Shown: in pieces, positions 27,132 to 36,359 of the stretch
Numbering within the stretch: the first letter of the stretch is position 1
Layout: each line of letters opens with the position of its first letter
Origin: Psychroserpens sp. Hel_I_66
GTDB lineage: Bacteria > Bacteroidota > Bacteroidia > Flavobacteriales > Flavobacteriaceae
Reading direction: 5' to 3'
Assembly: GCF_000799465.1 (NCBI RefSeq)
Contig: NZ_JUGU01000001.1
Coordinates: 2,934,501 to 2,998,500, forward strand
Length of the DNA stretch: 64,000 nt
Program-made: the position numbers and the translations under genes
The notes under the pieces: model-generated
The model's input: only the letters and a program-made list of their open reading frames with translations
What the model was told of the DNA's origin: nothing
Database searches by the model: none

Positions 27132-29003
27132 ATGTTTAACGAAGTATATGATGTCATAGTTGTAGGAGCAGGTCACGCAGGAAGTGAAGCTGCTGCATCT
27201 GCTGCAAACATGGGAAGCAAAACGCTGCTCATCACCATGAATTTACAAAACATTGCACAAATGTCTTGTAATCCTGCAATGGGTGGAATTGCAAAAGGAC
27301 AAATTGTAAGAGAGATTGATGCCCTTGGTGGCTATAGTGGTATCGTAAGTGATACATCTGCCATCCAGTTTAAAATGTTGAATAAATCTAAAGGACCTGC
27401 GATGTGGAGTCCGAGGGTTCAAAGTGATAGAATGCGTTTTGCAGAGGATTGGAGACTATTGCTTGAACAGACTAAAAATTTGGATTTTTATCAGGAGATG
27501 GTTTCTGGTTTACTAGTTGAAAATCATAAAGTAGTTGGTGTTAAAACGTCATTAGGTTTAGAGATAAAAGCAAAAACTGTAGTGCTTACCAATGGAACAT
27601 TTCTTAATGGATTAATTCATATTGGTGATAAAAATTTTGGAGGAGGTAGAGCAGGAGAAAGAGCTGCAACAGGAATCACAGGACAGCTTGTTGAATTAGG
27701 TTTTGAATCTGGTAGAATGAAAACAGGAACACCGCCACGAGTGGATGGCAGATCATTGGATTATTCTAAAATGGTCGAACAGCCTGGAGACGCTCAGCCA
27801 GAAAAGTTCTCGTATTTAGAAAGCATCAAACCTTTAAAAGAACAGCGTTCTTGCCACATGACTTATACAAGTCCAGAAGTTCACAATTTGCTTCGAGAAG
27901 GTTTTGATCGTTCTCCAATGTTTAACGGTAGAATCCAAAGTACAGGACCAAGATATTGCCCATCAATAGAAGATAAAATAAATCGTTTTGCAGATAAGGA
28001 TAGGCACCAGTTATTTGTTGAACCAGAAGGCTGGAATACCGTTGAAGTTTACGTTAACGGTTTCTCTACTTCATTGCCAGAGGATGTTCAATTTAAAGCG
28101 TTGCGATCTGTAGTTGGTTTTGAAAACGTAAAGTTTTTTAGACCAGGTTATGCTATCGAATATGATTACTTTCCGCCAACACAATTAAAACACACTTTAG
28201 AAACTAAATTGGTTGAAGGTTTGTTTTTTGCTGGTCAAATTAACGGTACAACCGGTTACGAGGAAGCAGCATCTCAAGGGTTAATGGCAGGTATAAATGC
28301 TGCGCTTAAGGTTCAGGAAAAAGAACCATTTATATTGAAACGTAACGAGGCATATATTGGAGTCTTGGTAGATGACTTAATCACAAAAGGAACTGAAGAA
28401 CCTTACCGTATGTTTACATCACGTGCAGAGTACAGAACCCTTTTAAGACAGGATAATGCCGATTTTAGATTAACGCCTAAAGGATATGATTTAGGTTTAG
28501 CTAGTGAAACCAGATTGCGACGTATGGAGGAAAAGCAATCACAATCTGAAAACTTTGTAGACTTCTTTAGAGATACAAGTGTGAAGCCTGAAGATGCTAA
28601 TCCTGTTTTAGAATCTAAAAATTCTGCTTTGGTGAAACAGTCAGATAAGATGTATAAATTGTATTCTAGACCAAATATTACTTCGGAAGATATGCGCCAA
28701 TTTGAGGAAGTTGAAAGTTATATACAGGAACATGATCTCGACAGAGAAGTGATTGAGCAGACTGAAATTCAAATCAAATATTCGGGATACATAGAAAAAG
28801 AAAAAAACAATGCCGATAAGCTTAATAGGTTAGAAGATGTAAAAATCCCACCAAATTTTGATTATACAAAATTAAAATCTATGAGTACGGAAGCGGTTCA
28901 AAAATTAACTAAAATTCAACCTGTAACCATTTCACAAGCCTCAAGAATTAGTGGAGTATCTCCAGCAGATGTTTCTGTTCTTTTGGTTTACATGAGAAGG
29001 TAA
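27132..29003 (+). CDS. mnmG: tRNA uridine-5-carboxymethylaminomethyl modification enzyme MnmG (GidA)
   Basis: The 623-residue flavoprotein starts with an FAD-binding motif VVGAGHAGSEAA. It then has SCNPAMGGIAKGQIVREIDALGG, GTPPRVDGRSLDY, SFSTSLPEDVQ-like and INGTTGYEEAASQGLMAG, all GidA signatures. The C-terminal helical domain ends with ISRISGVSPADVSVLLVYM-like sequence. With MnmE it modifies the wobble uridine of several tRNAs, using methylenetetrahydrofolate and FAD. The length matches the family. It is flanked on both sides by parS palindromes. Confidence 0.96.
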   Translation: MFNEVYDVIVVGAGHAGSEAAASAANMGSKTLLITMNLQNIAQMSCNPAMGGIAKGQIVREIDALGGYSGIVSDTSAIQFKMLNKSKGPAMWSPRVQSDRMRFAEDWRLLLEQTKNLDFYQEMVSGLLVENHKVVGVKTSLGLEIKAKTVVLTNGTFLNGLIHIGDKNFGGGRAGERAATGITGQLVELGFESGRMKTGTPPRVDGRSLDYSKMVEQPGDAQPEKFSYLESIKPLKEQRSCHMTYTSPEVHNLLREGFDRSPMFNGRIQSTGPRYCPSIEDKINRFADKDRHQLFVEPEGWNTVEVYVNGFSTSLPEDVQFKALRSVVGFENVKFFRPGYAIEYDYFPPTQLKHTLETKLVEGLFFAGQINGTTGYEEAASQGLMAGINAALKVQEKEPFILKRNEAYIGVLVDDLITKGTEEPYRMFTSRAEYRTLLRQDNADFRLTPKGYDLGLASETRLRRMEEKQSQSENFVDFFRDTSVKPEDANPVLESKNSALVKQSDKMYKLYSRPNITSEDMRQFEEVESYIQEHDLDREVIEQTEIQIKYSGYIEKEKNNADKLNRLEDVKIPPNFDYTKLKSMSTEAVQKLTKIQPVTISQASRISGVSPADVSVLLVYMRR

Positions 29004-29053
29004 ATTCACGATATTCAATCACCTTTATTTTGAATTAAAATTTAAATCTTTTT

Positions 29054-29974
29054 TTGAATGTTTCACGTGGAACATGTATTAAAAAACATAAAATCAACGC
29101 TCTATTTGTGGTAAATTCTACTGACAAAAAATTGTATTTAAACGTAAAAGATCATTCAGTTTCTGGAGAAGAATTCCAGTTAAGGTATAATGAAGAATTT
29201 GATTTTTTAGAAACGTATCCGCAACCTTCCGAAGATGTTTTAGGAAATTATTATGAGAGTGAGGATTACATTTCACATACAGATTCCAAAAGAAACAATT
29301 TTGAAAGAGCATATCATTTTATAAAATCAATTGCGCTTAAAAGAAAATTAAAATTGCTTAATTCATTTTCTTCTGAAGAAAAAAACCTTCTAGATATAGG
29401 ATGTGGTACAGGAGACTTTTTAAAAATAGCTAAAGATAATAATTGGAACATTTCAGGAATTGAGCCAAATGAAAATGCCAGATCAATAGCAAATGCTAAA
29501 ACGAATCATTCGGTTTTTAGTATAGATCAATTATCAAAATTTGAACCGCAAAGTTTTGATGTTATAACGCTTTGGCATGTACTTGAGCATTTACCAAATT
29601 TGAAATCCCAAATAGAACTTTTCGAATCACTTTTAAAACCAAAAGGGAGATTGGTAATTGCAGTACCAAATTACAAAAGTTATGACGCGAAACATTATAA
29701 GGAATTTTGGGCTGCTTTTGATGTGCCACGACATTTATGGCATTTTTCACGAATTTCAATAAGTAAATTAGTTGCAACAAAACACATGAATGTTGAAAAA
29801 ACATTACCAATGAGTTTTGACGCTTATTATGTGTCACTGCTTTCAGAAAAATATAAATATAAATCTATGAATCCTATATCTGCTTTTTGGATAGGATGGA
29901 AGTCAAATTTCAAAGCTAGACAAACTGGAGAGTATTCTTCATTGATTTATTGTATTAAAAAGGTCAATTCGTAG
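29054..29974 (+). CDS. Class I SAM-dependent methyltransferase (UbiG-like)
   Basis: The frame encodes up to 306 residues. The core is methyltransferase-like: NLLDIGCGTGDFLKIAKDN (motif I), ISGIEPNENAR, FDVITLWHVLEHLPNLKSQI and LKPKGRLVIAVPNY. An N-terminal segment with YESEDYISHTDSKRN is shared by flavobacterial relatives as I recall them. The 5' end is uncertain. The frame opens with TTG at 29054, overlapping parS, and has no ATG before the conserved part. TTG at 29132 (KKLYLNVKDHS) is an alternative start. An ATG at 29058 in another frame gives MFHVEHV and stops after 18 codons. The methyl acceptor is unknown. Confidence 0.75.
   Translation: MNVSRGTCIKKHKINALFVVNSTDKKLYLNVKDHSVSGEEFQLRYNEEFDFLETYPQPSEDVLGNYYESEDYISHTDSKRNNFERAYHFIKSIALKRKLKLLNSFSSEEKNLLDIGCGTGDFLKIAKDNNWNISGIEPNENARSIANAKTNHSVFSIDQLSKFEPQSFDVITLWHVLEHLPNLKSQIELFESLLKPKGRLVIAVPNYKSYDAKHYKEFWAAFDVPRHLWHFSRISISKLVATKHMNVEKTLPMSFDAYYVSLLSEKYKYKSMNPISAFWIGWKSNFKARQTGEYSSLIYCIKKVNS
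29059..29074. promoter_or_regulatory. parS: parS site 2 (ParB-binding palindrome)
   Basis: TGTTTCACGTGGAACA matches TGTTYCACGTGRAACA at all 16 positions; its two halves differ at one symmetric position. It lies 56 bases after the mnmG stop and overlaps the apparent 5' end of the following methyltransferase gene. Confidence 0.88.
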
Positions 29975-30153
29975 TTTTTAAGCGATTTAAAGCATTTTAG
30001 CATATGTATCAAGTAAACATATTGATTTAAATAGATGTTTAAAATTAGCCACATCTATTGAAGCTAATTATGATAGGTAAATTTAATTATATTTAAAATT
30101 AGTATTGATAATTTTAATAAACACTTTTTTTATAAAAAATTAATGCACTTTCA

Positions 30154-30161
30154 TACATTTG
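30154..30161 (+). promoter_or_regulatory. -7 element of the Skp-like gene promoter
   Basis: TACATTTG matches TAnnTTTG and lies 24 bases before the ATG at 30186. The -33 element is not clear. Confidence 0.5.
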
Positions 30162-30185
30162 CAAAAATTAATTTAAAATTTTAAA

Positions 30186-30710
30186 ATGAAAAAAATATTA
30201 GGAGCACTTTCAATAGTATTGGTTTTAGCATCTTGTCAAGAACAGAAAAAAATGGCATTCGTTAATAGATCTGAAGTCATTAATGAATATCAAGAAAAAA
30301 TTGATGTTGAGGCAAAATTCAAGGAAAGAGAAGAAAATTTCAATAAAAAATCGGATAGTATCGGTAAAGATTTTCAAATGGCTTACCAACAGTTTCAAAT
30401 GGAAGCTTCAAAAATGACTGAAAAACAACAACAGGAACAAGGTCAGGCATTCAACCAAAGAGGGCAAATGTTGCAGCAACAACTACAAATGGAGCAGCAA
30501 ACATTGCAACAATCTTTTACGACAGAAATGGATTCTGTAATGTCACACATGAAAACTTTTGTTCAGGATTACGGTAAGAAAAACGGGTATAGTTTTATTT
30601 TTGGAACAAGCGACGTAACTACTACCATATTGTATGGTGAAGAGGTTAGTGATATTTCTGATGAGGTTTTAAAAGGTCTTAACGATGCTTATAAAAAAGA
30701 GGAAGAATAA
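30186..30710 (+). CDS. OmpH/Skp-family periplasmic chaperone, lipoprotein form
   Basis: The 174-residue protein has a lipoprotein signal (LGALSIVLVLASCQEQKK, lipid Cys near residue 18). It then follows the Skp/OmpH pattern: an initial strand MAFVNRSEVINEYQEK, a long Gln/Met/Glu-rich helical hairpin (about residues 45-125) forming the tentacle-like coiled coil, and a return strand GYSFIFGTSDVTTTILYGE followed by DISDEVLKGLNDAYKKEEE. Skp-type proteins bind unfolded outer membrane proteins in the periplasm. Lipid anchoring is unusual compared with the soluble E. coli protein but is plausible in Bacteroidota. It is monocistronic with a strong terminator. Confidence 0.85.
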   Translation: MKKILGALSIVLVLASCQEQKKMAFVNRSEVINEYQEKIDVEAKFKEREENFNKKSDSIGKDFQMAYQQFQMEASKMTEKQQQEQGQAFNQRGQMLQQQLQMEQQTLQQSFTTEMDSVMSHMKTFVQDYGKKNGYSFIFGTSDVTTTILYGEEVSDISDEVLKGLNDAYKKEEE

Positions 30711-30731
30711 ATATCTTACTACATAAAATAT

Positions 30732-30760
30732 AAAAAGCCGACTTGTTTAGTCGGCTTTTT
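30732..30760. terminator. Bidirectional terminator
   Basis: AAAAAGCCGAC (30732-30742) pairs perfectly with GTCGGCTTTTT (30750-30760) around a 7-base loop. It serves the plus-strand Skp-like gene and overlaps the last codons of minus-strand holB. Confidence 0.88.
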
Positions 30761-31898
30761 TATGTAATAACCTCGTGAGTTTTATAGAGAGGTCGGTTAG
30801 AATAATCTTAGAATTTCCATTACGCTCAATATGGTAAATCGCATTTTGAAGTTCTTCGGAAATGTCCATAATATTATTACCGTGAACAAAAGGAGCAAAT
30901 TTTTCCAATTTAAAACCCGATTTCGGTTCCATAAAAACCAAACTATTTGCTTTATAATTTAAAAGCAGTGCTTGACGGAAAAAATCCAAACAAAAATTTA
31001 AAAATTGCTTTTGTGTTTCACGACCTGTTTTGGCAATGGTCTCGCTCCATGAAATTAAATCGTGTATCGCAGCTTTATTTCCTTTTGCTTTAAAAGCAGA
31101 CCGAATCCAAAAAACAAACCAATCTTCAAATTGGGTGTCTTCACTGTCACTGTAAACAATATCACAAGCCTTATTATAATTTCCGTTAGCTTGGTGTGCT
31201 ATTTTAATAGCATCAGGTTCGGGAATTTGATAATTTTTAGTTAGCGCTTGTTTTATAACATCTTCAGCCAAAGGTGGAAAATGTAAAACCTGACAGCGTG
31301 AGCGAATGGTATTTATTATCTGCTCTTCGTCTTCAGCAATAAGAATAAATATGGTTTTGTTTGGTGGCTCTTCAATGAGTTTTAAAAGTTTATTTGAGGC
31401 AGATGTGTTCATTTTTTCTGCCATCCAAATCAGCATAACTTTGTAACCACCTTCGTAAGACTTTAACGCCAAAGCTTTTACGATGTCTAGTGCTTCGTCA
31501 ACACCAATTTGGGCTTGTTTATTATCAATTCCCAAAATTCTATACCAATCAAATAAGTTTCCATATGGTTGTTTTTCAATGAGTTGTCGCCATTCTTCCA
31601 TAAAATGATTAGAGACGGGATGACTTTTAACTTTATCATTTGCAGCAACAGGAAATGCAAAATGAAGGTCGGGATGAGAAATGTTTTTAAACTTTAAATT
31701 ACAACTTTCATTACCATTATTGTTCTCGCCATTAGTGTTTTTACACAATAGATATTGAGCATAGGCAATTGCCATTGGTAATGTGCCAGAACCTTCAGGA
31801 CCCACAAACAATTGTGCGTGAGGTATGCGACCAGAATCGGCACTTTTGGTTAAGTGGTTTTTAATATGTTCTTGTCCTAAAATGTCTGAAAATAGCAT
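30747..31898 (-). CDS. holB: DNA polymerase III subunit delta' (HolB-like)
   Basis: The 383-residue protein begins MLFSDILGQEHIKNHLTKS and IPHAQLFVGPEGSGTLPMA. The P-loop is degenerate (GPEGSGT), as is normal for delta' subunits, which do not hydrolyse ATP. YKVMLIWMAEKMNTSASNKLLKLIEEPP, then LIAEDEEQIINTIRSRCQ (sensor region with SRC), follow, and a C-terminal collar domain. It is part of the clamp-loader complex that places the sliding clamp on DNA. The DnaX-type Zn-binding cysteines are partly absent, which distinguishes it from tau/gamma. It is divergent from pgk. Confidence 0.88.
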   Translation of the reverse strand: MLFSDILGQEHIKNHLTKSADSGRIPHAQLFVGPEGSGTLPMAIAYAQYLLCKNTNGENNNGNESCNLKFKNISHPDLHFAFPVAANDKVKSHPVSNHFMEEWRQLIEKQPYGNLFDWYRILGIDNKQAQIGVDEALDIVKALALKSYEGGYKVMLIWMAEKMNTSASNKLLKLIEEPPNKTIFILIAEDEEQIINTIRSRCQVLHFPPLAEDVIKQALTKNYQIPEPDAIKIAHQANGNYNKACDIVYSDSEDTQFEDWFVFWIRSAFKAKGNKAAIHDLISWSETIAKTGRETQKQFLNFCLDFFRQALLLNYKANSLVFMEPKSGFKLEKFAPFVHGNNIMDISEELQNAIYHIERNGNSKIILTDLSIKLTRLLHKKAD

Positions 31899-31992
31899 GA
31901 CGCAAATATACTTTTTTATTTAATTCTCCACATATCCAATCACCGCAAACGGTTTCGTGAAAAAACACCTTTTTTAGAGTCGTTTTATTGGT

Positions 31993-32000
31993 TACATTTG
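31993..32000 (+). promoter_or_regulatory. -7 element of the pgk promoter
   Basis: TACATTTG fits TAnnTTTG, 25 bases upstream of the pgk ATG. No convincing -33 element is seen. Confidence 0.5.
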
Positions 32001-32025
32001 TGAAGCAACTTTATAAAAAGCAATA

Positions 32026-33213
32026 ATGAAGACTCTAAAAGATTTTAATTTCAAAAATAAGAAAGCATTAATTCGTGTAGATTTTAATGTACCGTTAAAT
32101 GATAATTTTGAGGTTACAGATGCCACTCGTATTGTATCTGCAAAGCCAACAATTATCAAGATTTTAGAAGACGGTGGGAGTTGTATATTAATGTCTCATT
32201 TAGGTCGACCAAAAGGTAATGAGGAGAAATATTCTTTAAAGCACATAGTCGATAAAATTGAAGATATTTTGGGTGTAGAGGTGAAATTTGTTGACAATTG
32301 TGTTGGTGAAAAAGCTGAAGATGCTGCAGCCAATTTAAAGCCAGGAGAAATTTTATTGTTGGAGAATTTGCGTTTTCATGACGAAGAAACTGCTGGAGAT
32401 AAGGATTTCGCTAAACAGTTATCAAAATTAGGTGATATTTATGTAAACGATGCCTTTGGTACCGCTCATAGAGCGCACGCATCAACAACGATTATTGCAC
32501 AATTTTTCCCAGAGAATAAATGCTTCGGAAATTTGCTAGCCCAAGAAATAGAAAGTATCAATAAAGTGATGGAAACAGGAGAAAAACCGGTATTGGCAGT
32601 ACTTGGTGGCGCAAAAGTATCTTCAAAAATTACAATAATAGAAAATATTTTAGATAAAGTAGACCACCTAATAATTGGTGGAGGTATGACCTACACCTTT
32701 GTAAAGGCACAAGGTGGTAAGGTTGGTGATTCCATTTGTGAAGACGATAAAATGGAACTCGCACTAGACATCCTAAAACAAGCCAATTCAAAAAACGTAC
32801 AAATCCACTTACCTGTTGATGTGATCGCTGCCAATGATTTCGCAAACGATGCAGAAACTAAAATTGTAGATGTTGATAGTATTCCAGAAGGTTGGCAAGG
32901 TCTTGATTGCGGGCCAAAAACAAAAGCGATTTTTAACGATGTTGTTTTAAAATGTAAAACCATTCTATGGAACGGTCCTTTAGGTGTTTTTGAAATGGAA
33001 AACTTTGCCGGCGGAACAATTGCCTTAGGGAACTCTATTGCAGAAGCGACTAAAAATGGAGCGTTCTCATTAGTTGGAGGAGGAGACTCTGTAGCTGCTG
33101 TGAAACAATTTGGTTTTGAGAATAAAGTGAGCTACGTAAGTACTGGTGGTGGTGCGATGTTAGAAAGCCTAGAAGGCAAAACCTTACCAGGAATCGCTGC
33201 TATTTTAGAATAA
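32026..33213 (+). CDS. pgk: Phosphoglycerate kinase
   Basis: The 395-residue enzyme carries the PGK signature [12 protein letters not shown] near residue 15-26, [53 protein letters not shown] and the C-terminal nucleotide-binding GGGDSVAAV and STGGGAML. It transfers phosphate from 1,3-bisphosphoglycerate to ADP in glycolysis and in the reverse direction in gluconeogenesis. The length is standard. It is expressed from its own promoter, divergent from holB. Confidence 0.97.
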   Translation: MKTLKDFNFKNKKALIRVDFNVPLNDNFEVTDATRIVSAKPTIIKILEDGGSCILMSHLGRPKGNEEKYSLKHIVDKIEDILGVEVKFVDNCVGEKAEDAAANLKPGEILLLENLRFHDEETAGDKDFAKQLSKLGDIYVNDAFGTAHRAHASTTIIAQFFPENKCFGNLLAQEIESINKVMETGEKPVLAVLGGAKVSSKITIIENILDKVDHLIIGGGMTYTFVKAQGGKVGDSICEDDKMELALDILKQANSKNVQIHLPVDVIAANDFANDAETKIVDVDSIPEGWQGLDCGPKTKAIFNDVVLKCKTILWNGPLGVFEMENFAGGTIALGNSIAEATKNGAFSLVGGGDSVAAVKQFGFENKVSYVSTGGGAMLESLEGKTLPGIAAILE

Positions 33214-33367
33214 AGCACTCAAATACATTTTTTAATTCGGAAGAATCTTACACTCACTGTTAAATTACGGTGTTAAACTTTCATTTTAGCTAAAAAAATA
33301 CGATTTTAGCTGACTTGACGTTAGAGTATACCCAACTATAGTCAACGATATTATAAAGATTTAACCA

Positions 33368-34969
33368 ATGAATTATAAGCTTATTACCCTAACCTTTGGC
33401 TTTTTGTTTTGCGCCTCAGTTTCTTTTGGTCAGGATTCAATTCCGAAGAAAAAAGAAATAAAGAGAATCACAAAAGCCGATTTTATTGAAGGCAACTCCT
33501 ATGTCATCGATACCATTATCGATGGTCAAACGTACTTTAAACAACAAATCAATATCGAGCCCGTTTCAGATTCTCTAAAGACCAAATCTTTAGAAGACCA
33601 TAAATTAGCTGCAGAAATTGATGTAAAATGGTTAGAGGAGTTATACAGCAATGTGTTGTTTGATACCATTTATGAATCTGTAACCAATCTAAAATACGAT
33701 CCTGTTGATTATCCAGAATTAAGTACAGATACATTAAAAGCAAGATTAAAGCGCTTAAACGCAAGAACCCCTTTTAATGTAGAATATAACCCTTCTTTAG
33801 AGAGTGTTATTAAATCATACCTTAAAAATCGTCGCAATTCTATGTCACGATTAATGTCTTTGAGTCACTATTATTTTCCTTTGTTTGAAGAATCTTTAGA
33901 CAATTATGATATTCCTCTGGAAGTGAAATATTTGGCTATTGTAGAATCTGCTCTTAAGCCAAAAGCGCGCTCTAGAGTTGGTGCAACTGGTTTATGGCAG
34001 TTTATGTTTGGTACAGGAAAAGAGTATGGATTAAATGTGAGTAGCTACGTTGATGAACGTAGTGATCCCATAAAATCTACTGAGGCAGCAAGTAAATATC
34101 TGGCGAGATTATATAAGATTTTTGGCGATTGGGATTTAGCATTAGCAGCTTATAACTCAGGTCCTGGAAATGTTTCTAAAGCCATTAGAAGATCTGGTGG
34201 ATACCAAAATTATTGGAACATTAGACCAAACCTTCCACGTGAAACAGCAGGATATTTACCAGCTTTTTTAGCAACAATGTACATTTTTGAATTTGCAGAA
34301 GAGCATGGTTTTAAAATAGAAAGACCAAATTATCACTATGTAGAAACAGATACAATTCATGTTAAACAAATGATTTCTTTAGATCAGGTTTCTGAGTTGG
34401 TAGATGTGCCTATTGAGGAACTTCAGTTTCTAAACCCATCGTATAAATTGGATATAATTCCTTATATTGAAGGAGAAGATTACACATTACGGTTACCTAG
34501 AGACGCTGTTGGTAGATTTGTCACTAATGAGGATGAGATTTATGCTCATGTTACTGCAGAATTGAATAAGCGTGAGAAGCCTCTTCCTCAGTTATTTGAT
34601 GCAGATAGCAAAACCCGATATAGGGTAAGATCTGGAGATTATCTTGGTAAAATTGCCAGAAAATTTGGCGTTAGGGTAAGCCAAATTAAACAGTGGAATG
34701 GATTACGAAGTAACAATCTAAAAATAGGACAGCGATTAACCATATATCCTAGAACACCAAACACGTCTTCGGTGAAACCAGTGAGTGTAAGTACAACAAA
34801 AAGAGTAGTTACTACTGAAGGTAAATCTACGTATCGCGTTCAAAAAGGAGATTCATTATGGAGTATCTCGCAAAAATTTCCTGGAGTTTCTGTTCAAAAT
34901 ATTAAAGAATGGAACGATATTAGCAGTAATAAATTGAAAATTGGAATGACACTCGTTGTGTCGAAATAA
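33368..34969 (+). CDS. mltD: MltD-like membrane-bound lytic transglycosylase with two LysM domains
   Basis: The 533-residue protein has a signal peptide (cleavage after VSFG). Its SLT catalytic domain at about residues 170-310 contains LAIVESALKPKARS (catalytic Glu), GATGLWQFMFGTGKEYGL and LALAAYNSGPGNVSKAI. Two LysM peptidoglycan-binding repeats lie at about 415-460 (YRVRSGDYLGKIARKFG) and 485-530 (YRVQKGDSLWSISQKF). It cleaves murein to anhydromuropeptides in the periplasm. A parS-like sequence at 34231-34246 lies in the conserved LPRETAGYLP codons. It probably leads an operon with the DUF4837 lipoprotein gene. Confidence 0.92.
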   Translation: MNYKLITLTFGFLFCASVSFGQDSIPKKKEIKRITKADFIEGNSYVIDTIIDGQTYFKQQINIEPVSDSLKTKSLEDHKLAAEIDVKWLEELYSNVLFDTIYESVTNLKYDPVDYPELSTDTLKARLKRLNARTPFNVEYNPSLESVIKSYLKNRRNSMSRLMSLSHYYFPLFEESLDNYDIPLEVKYLAIVESALKPKARSRVGATGLWQFMFGTGKEYGLNVSSYVDERSDPIKSTEAASKYLARLYKIFGDWDLALAAYNSGPGNVSKAIRRSGGYQNYWNIRPNLPRETAGYLPAFLATMYIFEFAEEHGFKIERPNYHYVETDTIHVKQMISLDQVSELVDVPIEELQFLNPSYKLDIIPYIEGEDYTLRLPRDAVGRFVTNEDEIYAHVTAELNKREKPLPQLFDADSKTRYRVRSGDYLGKIARKFGVRVSQIKQWNGLRSNNLKIGQRLTIYPRTPNTSSVKPVSVSTTKRVVTTEGKSTYRVQKGDSLWSISQKFPGVSVQNIKEWNDISSNKLKIGMTLVVSK

Positions 34970-34992
34970 ATTTAAGCTTAAAAATTTCTAAA

Positions 34993-35970
34993 ATGATTAA
35001 TAAAACGTTCAGTATACTATTATTGATAACTACTCTATTTTTTTCGTGTAACGATGAAAATGCAAAAAAATATGCTCCTAAATCTTCAGGAAATATTAAT
35101 AGCTTAGTTGTAGTTGCCGATAATTTACTTTGGGAAAACAATGTTGGAGAAGAAATTAGAAATGTTTTAGCAGCATCTGTTGAGGGGTTATCAAAAGACG
35201 AACCTCAATTTTCGATGAGCCAAATGCCACCAGAGGTATTTACTGGTTTTGCGAAAAATAACAGAACTGTTTTAAAAATTGAAAAAGGTAAAGAAGCTGG
35301 TGTTAAAATTGCTAGAGATGCTTTTGCTAGACCACAAACGTTGGTAGTTGTTTCTGGTCAAACCAACTCAGACATTATTGAGCAGATTAAAAATAATTCA
35401 GAAAAAATTATAGATGCCTTTAAAAAAACAGAGATAACAGAGCGTCAACGTAGAACTAGCAAATCATTGTTTAACGATACTCCAATTGAAGAAAATCTTG
35501 GTGTTTCCATTAAATTCCCTTCAGCTTATAGAATTGCAAAATCTGAGGAAGATTTTTTCTGGATTAGACGTGATATAGAAACGGGAAATGTTGATTTGTT
35601 GTTATATGAAATTCCCTTATCATCCATAAGAAAAGGTGATAGTGCAGTTATGGATGTTGTTAGAGTTAGAGATTCCGTAGGTAAAATTCATATTGAAGGA
35701 GCTCTCGAAGACACTTATATGTCAACAGAGCCAGCTTTTACACCATTTATAAATGAGGTCATTATAGACAATAAACCAGCGTATGAAACTAGAGGGCTTT
35801 GGGACTTGAAAAATGCATTTATGTCTGGACCATTTATAAATTATGCTATTGAAGATAAAGTAAATAACCGATATATTATTGCAGAAGGTTATGTATTTGC
35901 TCCATCCATAGCTAAACGAGAATATGTTTTTGAGCTGGAATCTATTATTAAATCGATTTCAATAAAATAA
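34993..35970 (+). CDS. DUF4837 family lipoprotein
   Basis: The 325-residue protein has a lipoprotein signal peptide (LLLITTLFFSCNDE, lipid Cys near residue 19). After a polar linker comes a region SGNINSLVVVADNLLWENNVGEEIRNVL and later FVIRR-, YEIPL- and RVRDSVGK-type segments. This is the layout of the DUF4837 family, found in Bacteroidota and of unknown function. It follows the transglycosylase gene by 23 bases and ends at a strong terminator, so a cell-wall-related envelope role is plausible but only by context. Confidence 0.75.
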   Translation: MINKTFSILLLITTLFFSCNDENAKKYAPKSSGNINSLVVVADNLLWENNVGEEIRNVLAASVEGLSKDEPQFSMSQMPPEVFTGFAKNNRTVLKIEKGKEAGVKIARDAFARPQTLVVVSGQTNSDIIEQIKNNSEKIIDAFKKTEITERQRRTSKSLFNDTPIEENLGVSIKFPSAYRIAKSEEDFFWIRRDIETGNVDLLLYEIPLSSIRKGDSAVMDVVRVRDSVGKIHIEGALEDTYMSTEPAFTPFINEVIIDNKPAYETRGLWDLKNAFMSGPFINYAIEDKVNNRYIIAEGYVFAPSIAKREYVFELESIIKSISIK

Positions 35971-35981
35971 ACCTGAACCTA

Positions 35982-36027
35982 TATAAAAAGTAAAGCCAAC
36001 GAGTTATCGTTGGCTTTACTTTTTATA
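35982..36027. terminator. Strong bidirectional terminator
   Basis: A roughly 20-bp perfect stem (TATAAAAAGTAAAGCCAAC with GTTGGCTTTACTTTTTATA) encloses a short loop between the convergent DUF4837 and tatA genes, with A/T runs on both sides. Confidence 0.9.
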
Positions 36028-36047
36028 AGGTTTGTAGAATAAATAAT

Positions 36048-36245
36048 TTATTCTTTTTCAGTTTTAGTTTTAGTAGAGGTTGTAACGTCCTCATCTTTGC
36101 TGGCGTCTTTAAATTCTTTGATACCGCTTCCAAGTCCTCTCATAAGTTCAGGGATTTTCTTTCCTCCAAACAATAATAAAACCACAACAACGATTAAAAT
36201 TATTTGCCAAGCTCCAGGAGCTAAAAATATACTTGATGCTATCAT
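36048..36245 (-). CDS. tatA: Twin-arginine translocase subunit TatA/E
   Basis: The 65-residue protein has one N-terminal membrane helix ([17 protein letters not shown]), the conserved [20 protein letters not shown] hinge and amphipathic helix, and a charged Lys/Glu tail. It forms the Tat pore component that moves folded proteins across the inner membrane. tatB and tatC are not next to it, as is common in Bacteroidota. The length is typical. Confidence 0.95.
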   Translation of the reverse strand: MIASSIFLAPGAWQIILIVVVVLLLFGGKKIPELMRGLGSGIKEFKDASKDEDVTTSTKTKTEKE

Positions 36246-36345
36246 AATATTAAATTTTGAATTACAAATTTAATAATTATACTTCAAAATAAACGTTAAT
36301 AAGCAAACTTTAATATGGGCTGGTGAAATTTGGACATATTTTAAT

Positions 36346-36353
36346 TAATTTTG
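36346..36353 (+). promoter_or_regulatory. -7 element of the M23 peptidase promoter
   Basis: TAATTTTG matches TAnnTTTG and ends seven bases before the ATG at 36360, leaving a very short leader. Confidence 0.45.
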
Positions 36354-36359
36354 CGAGAC

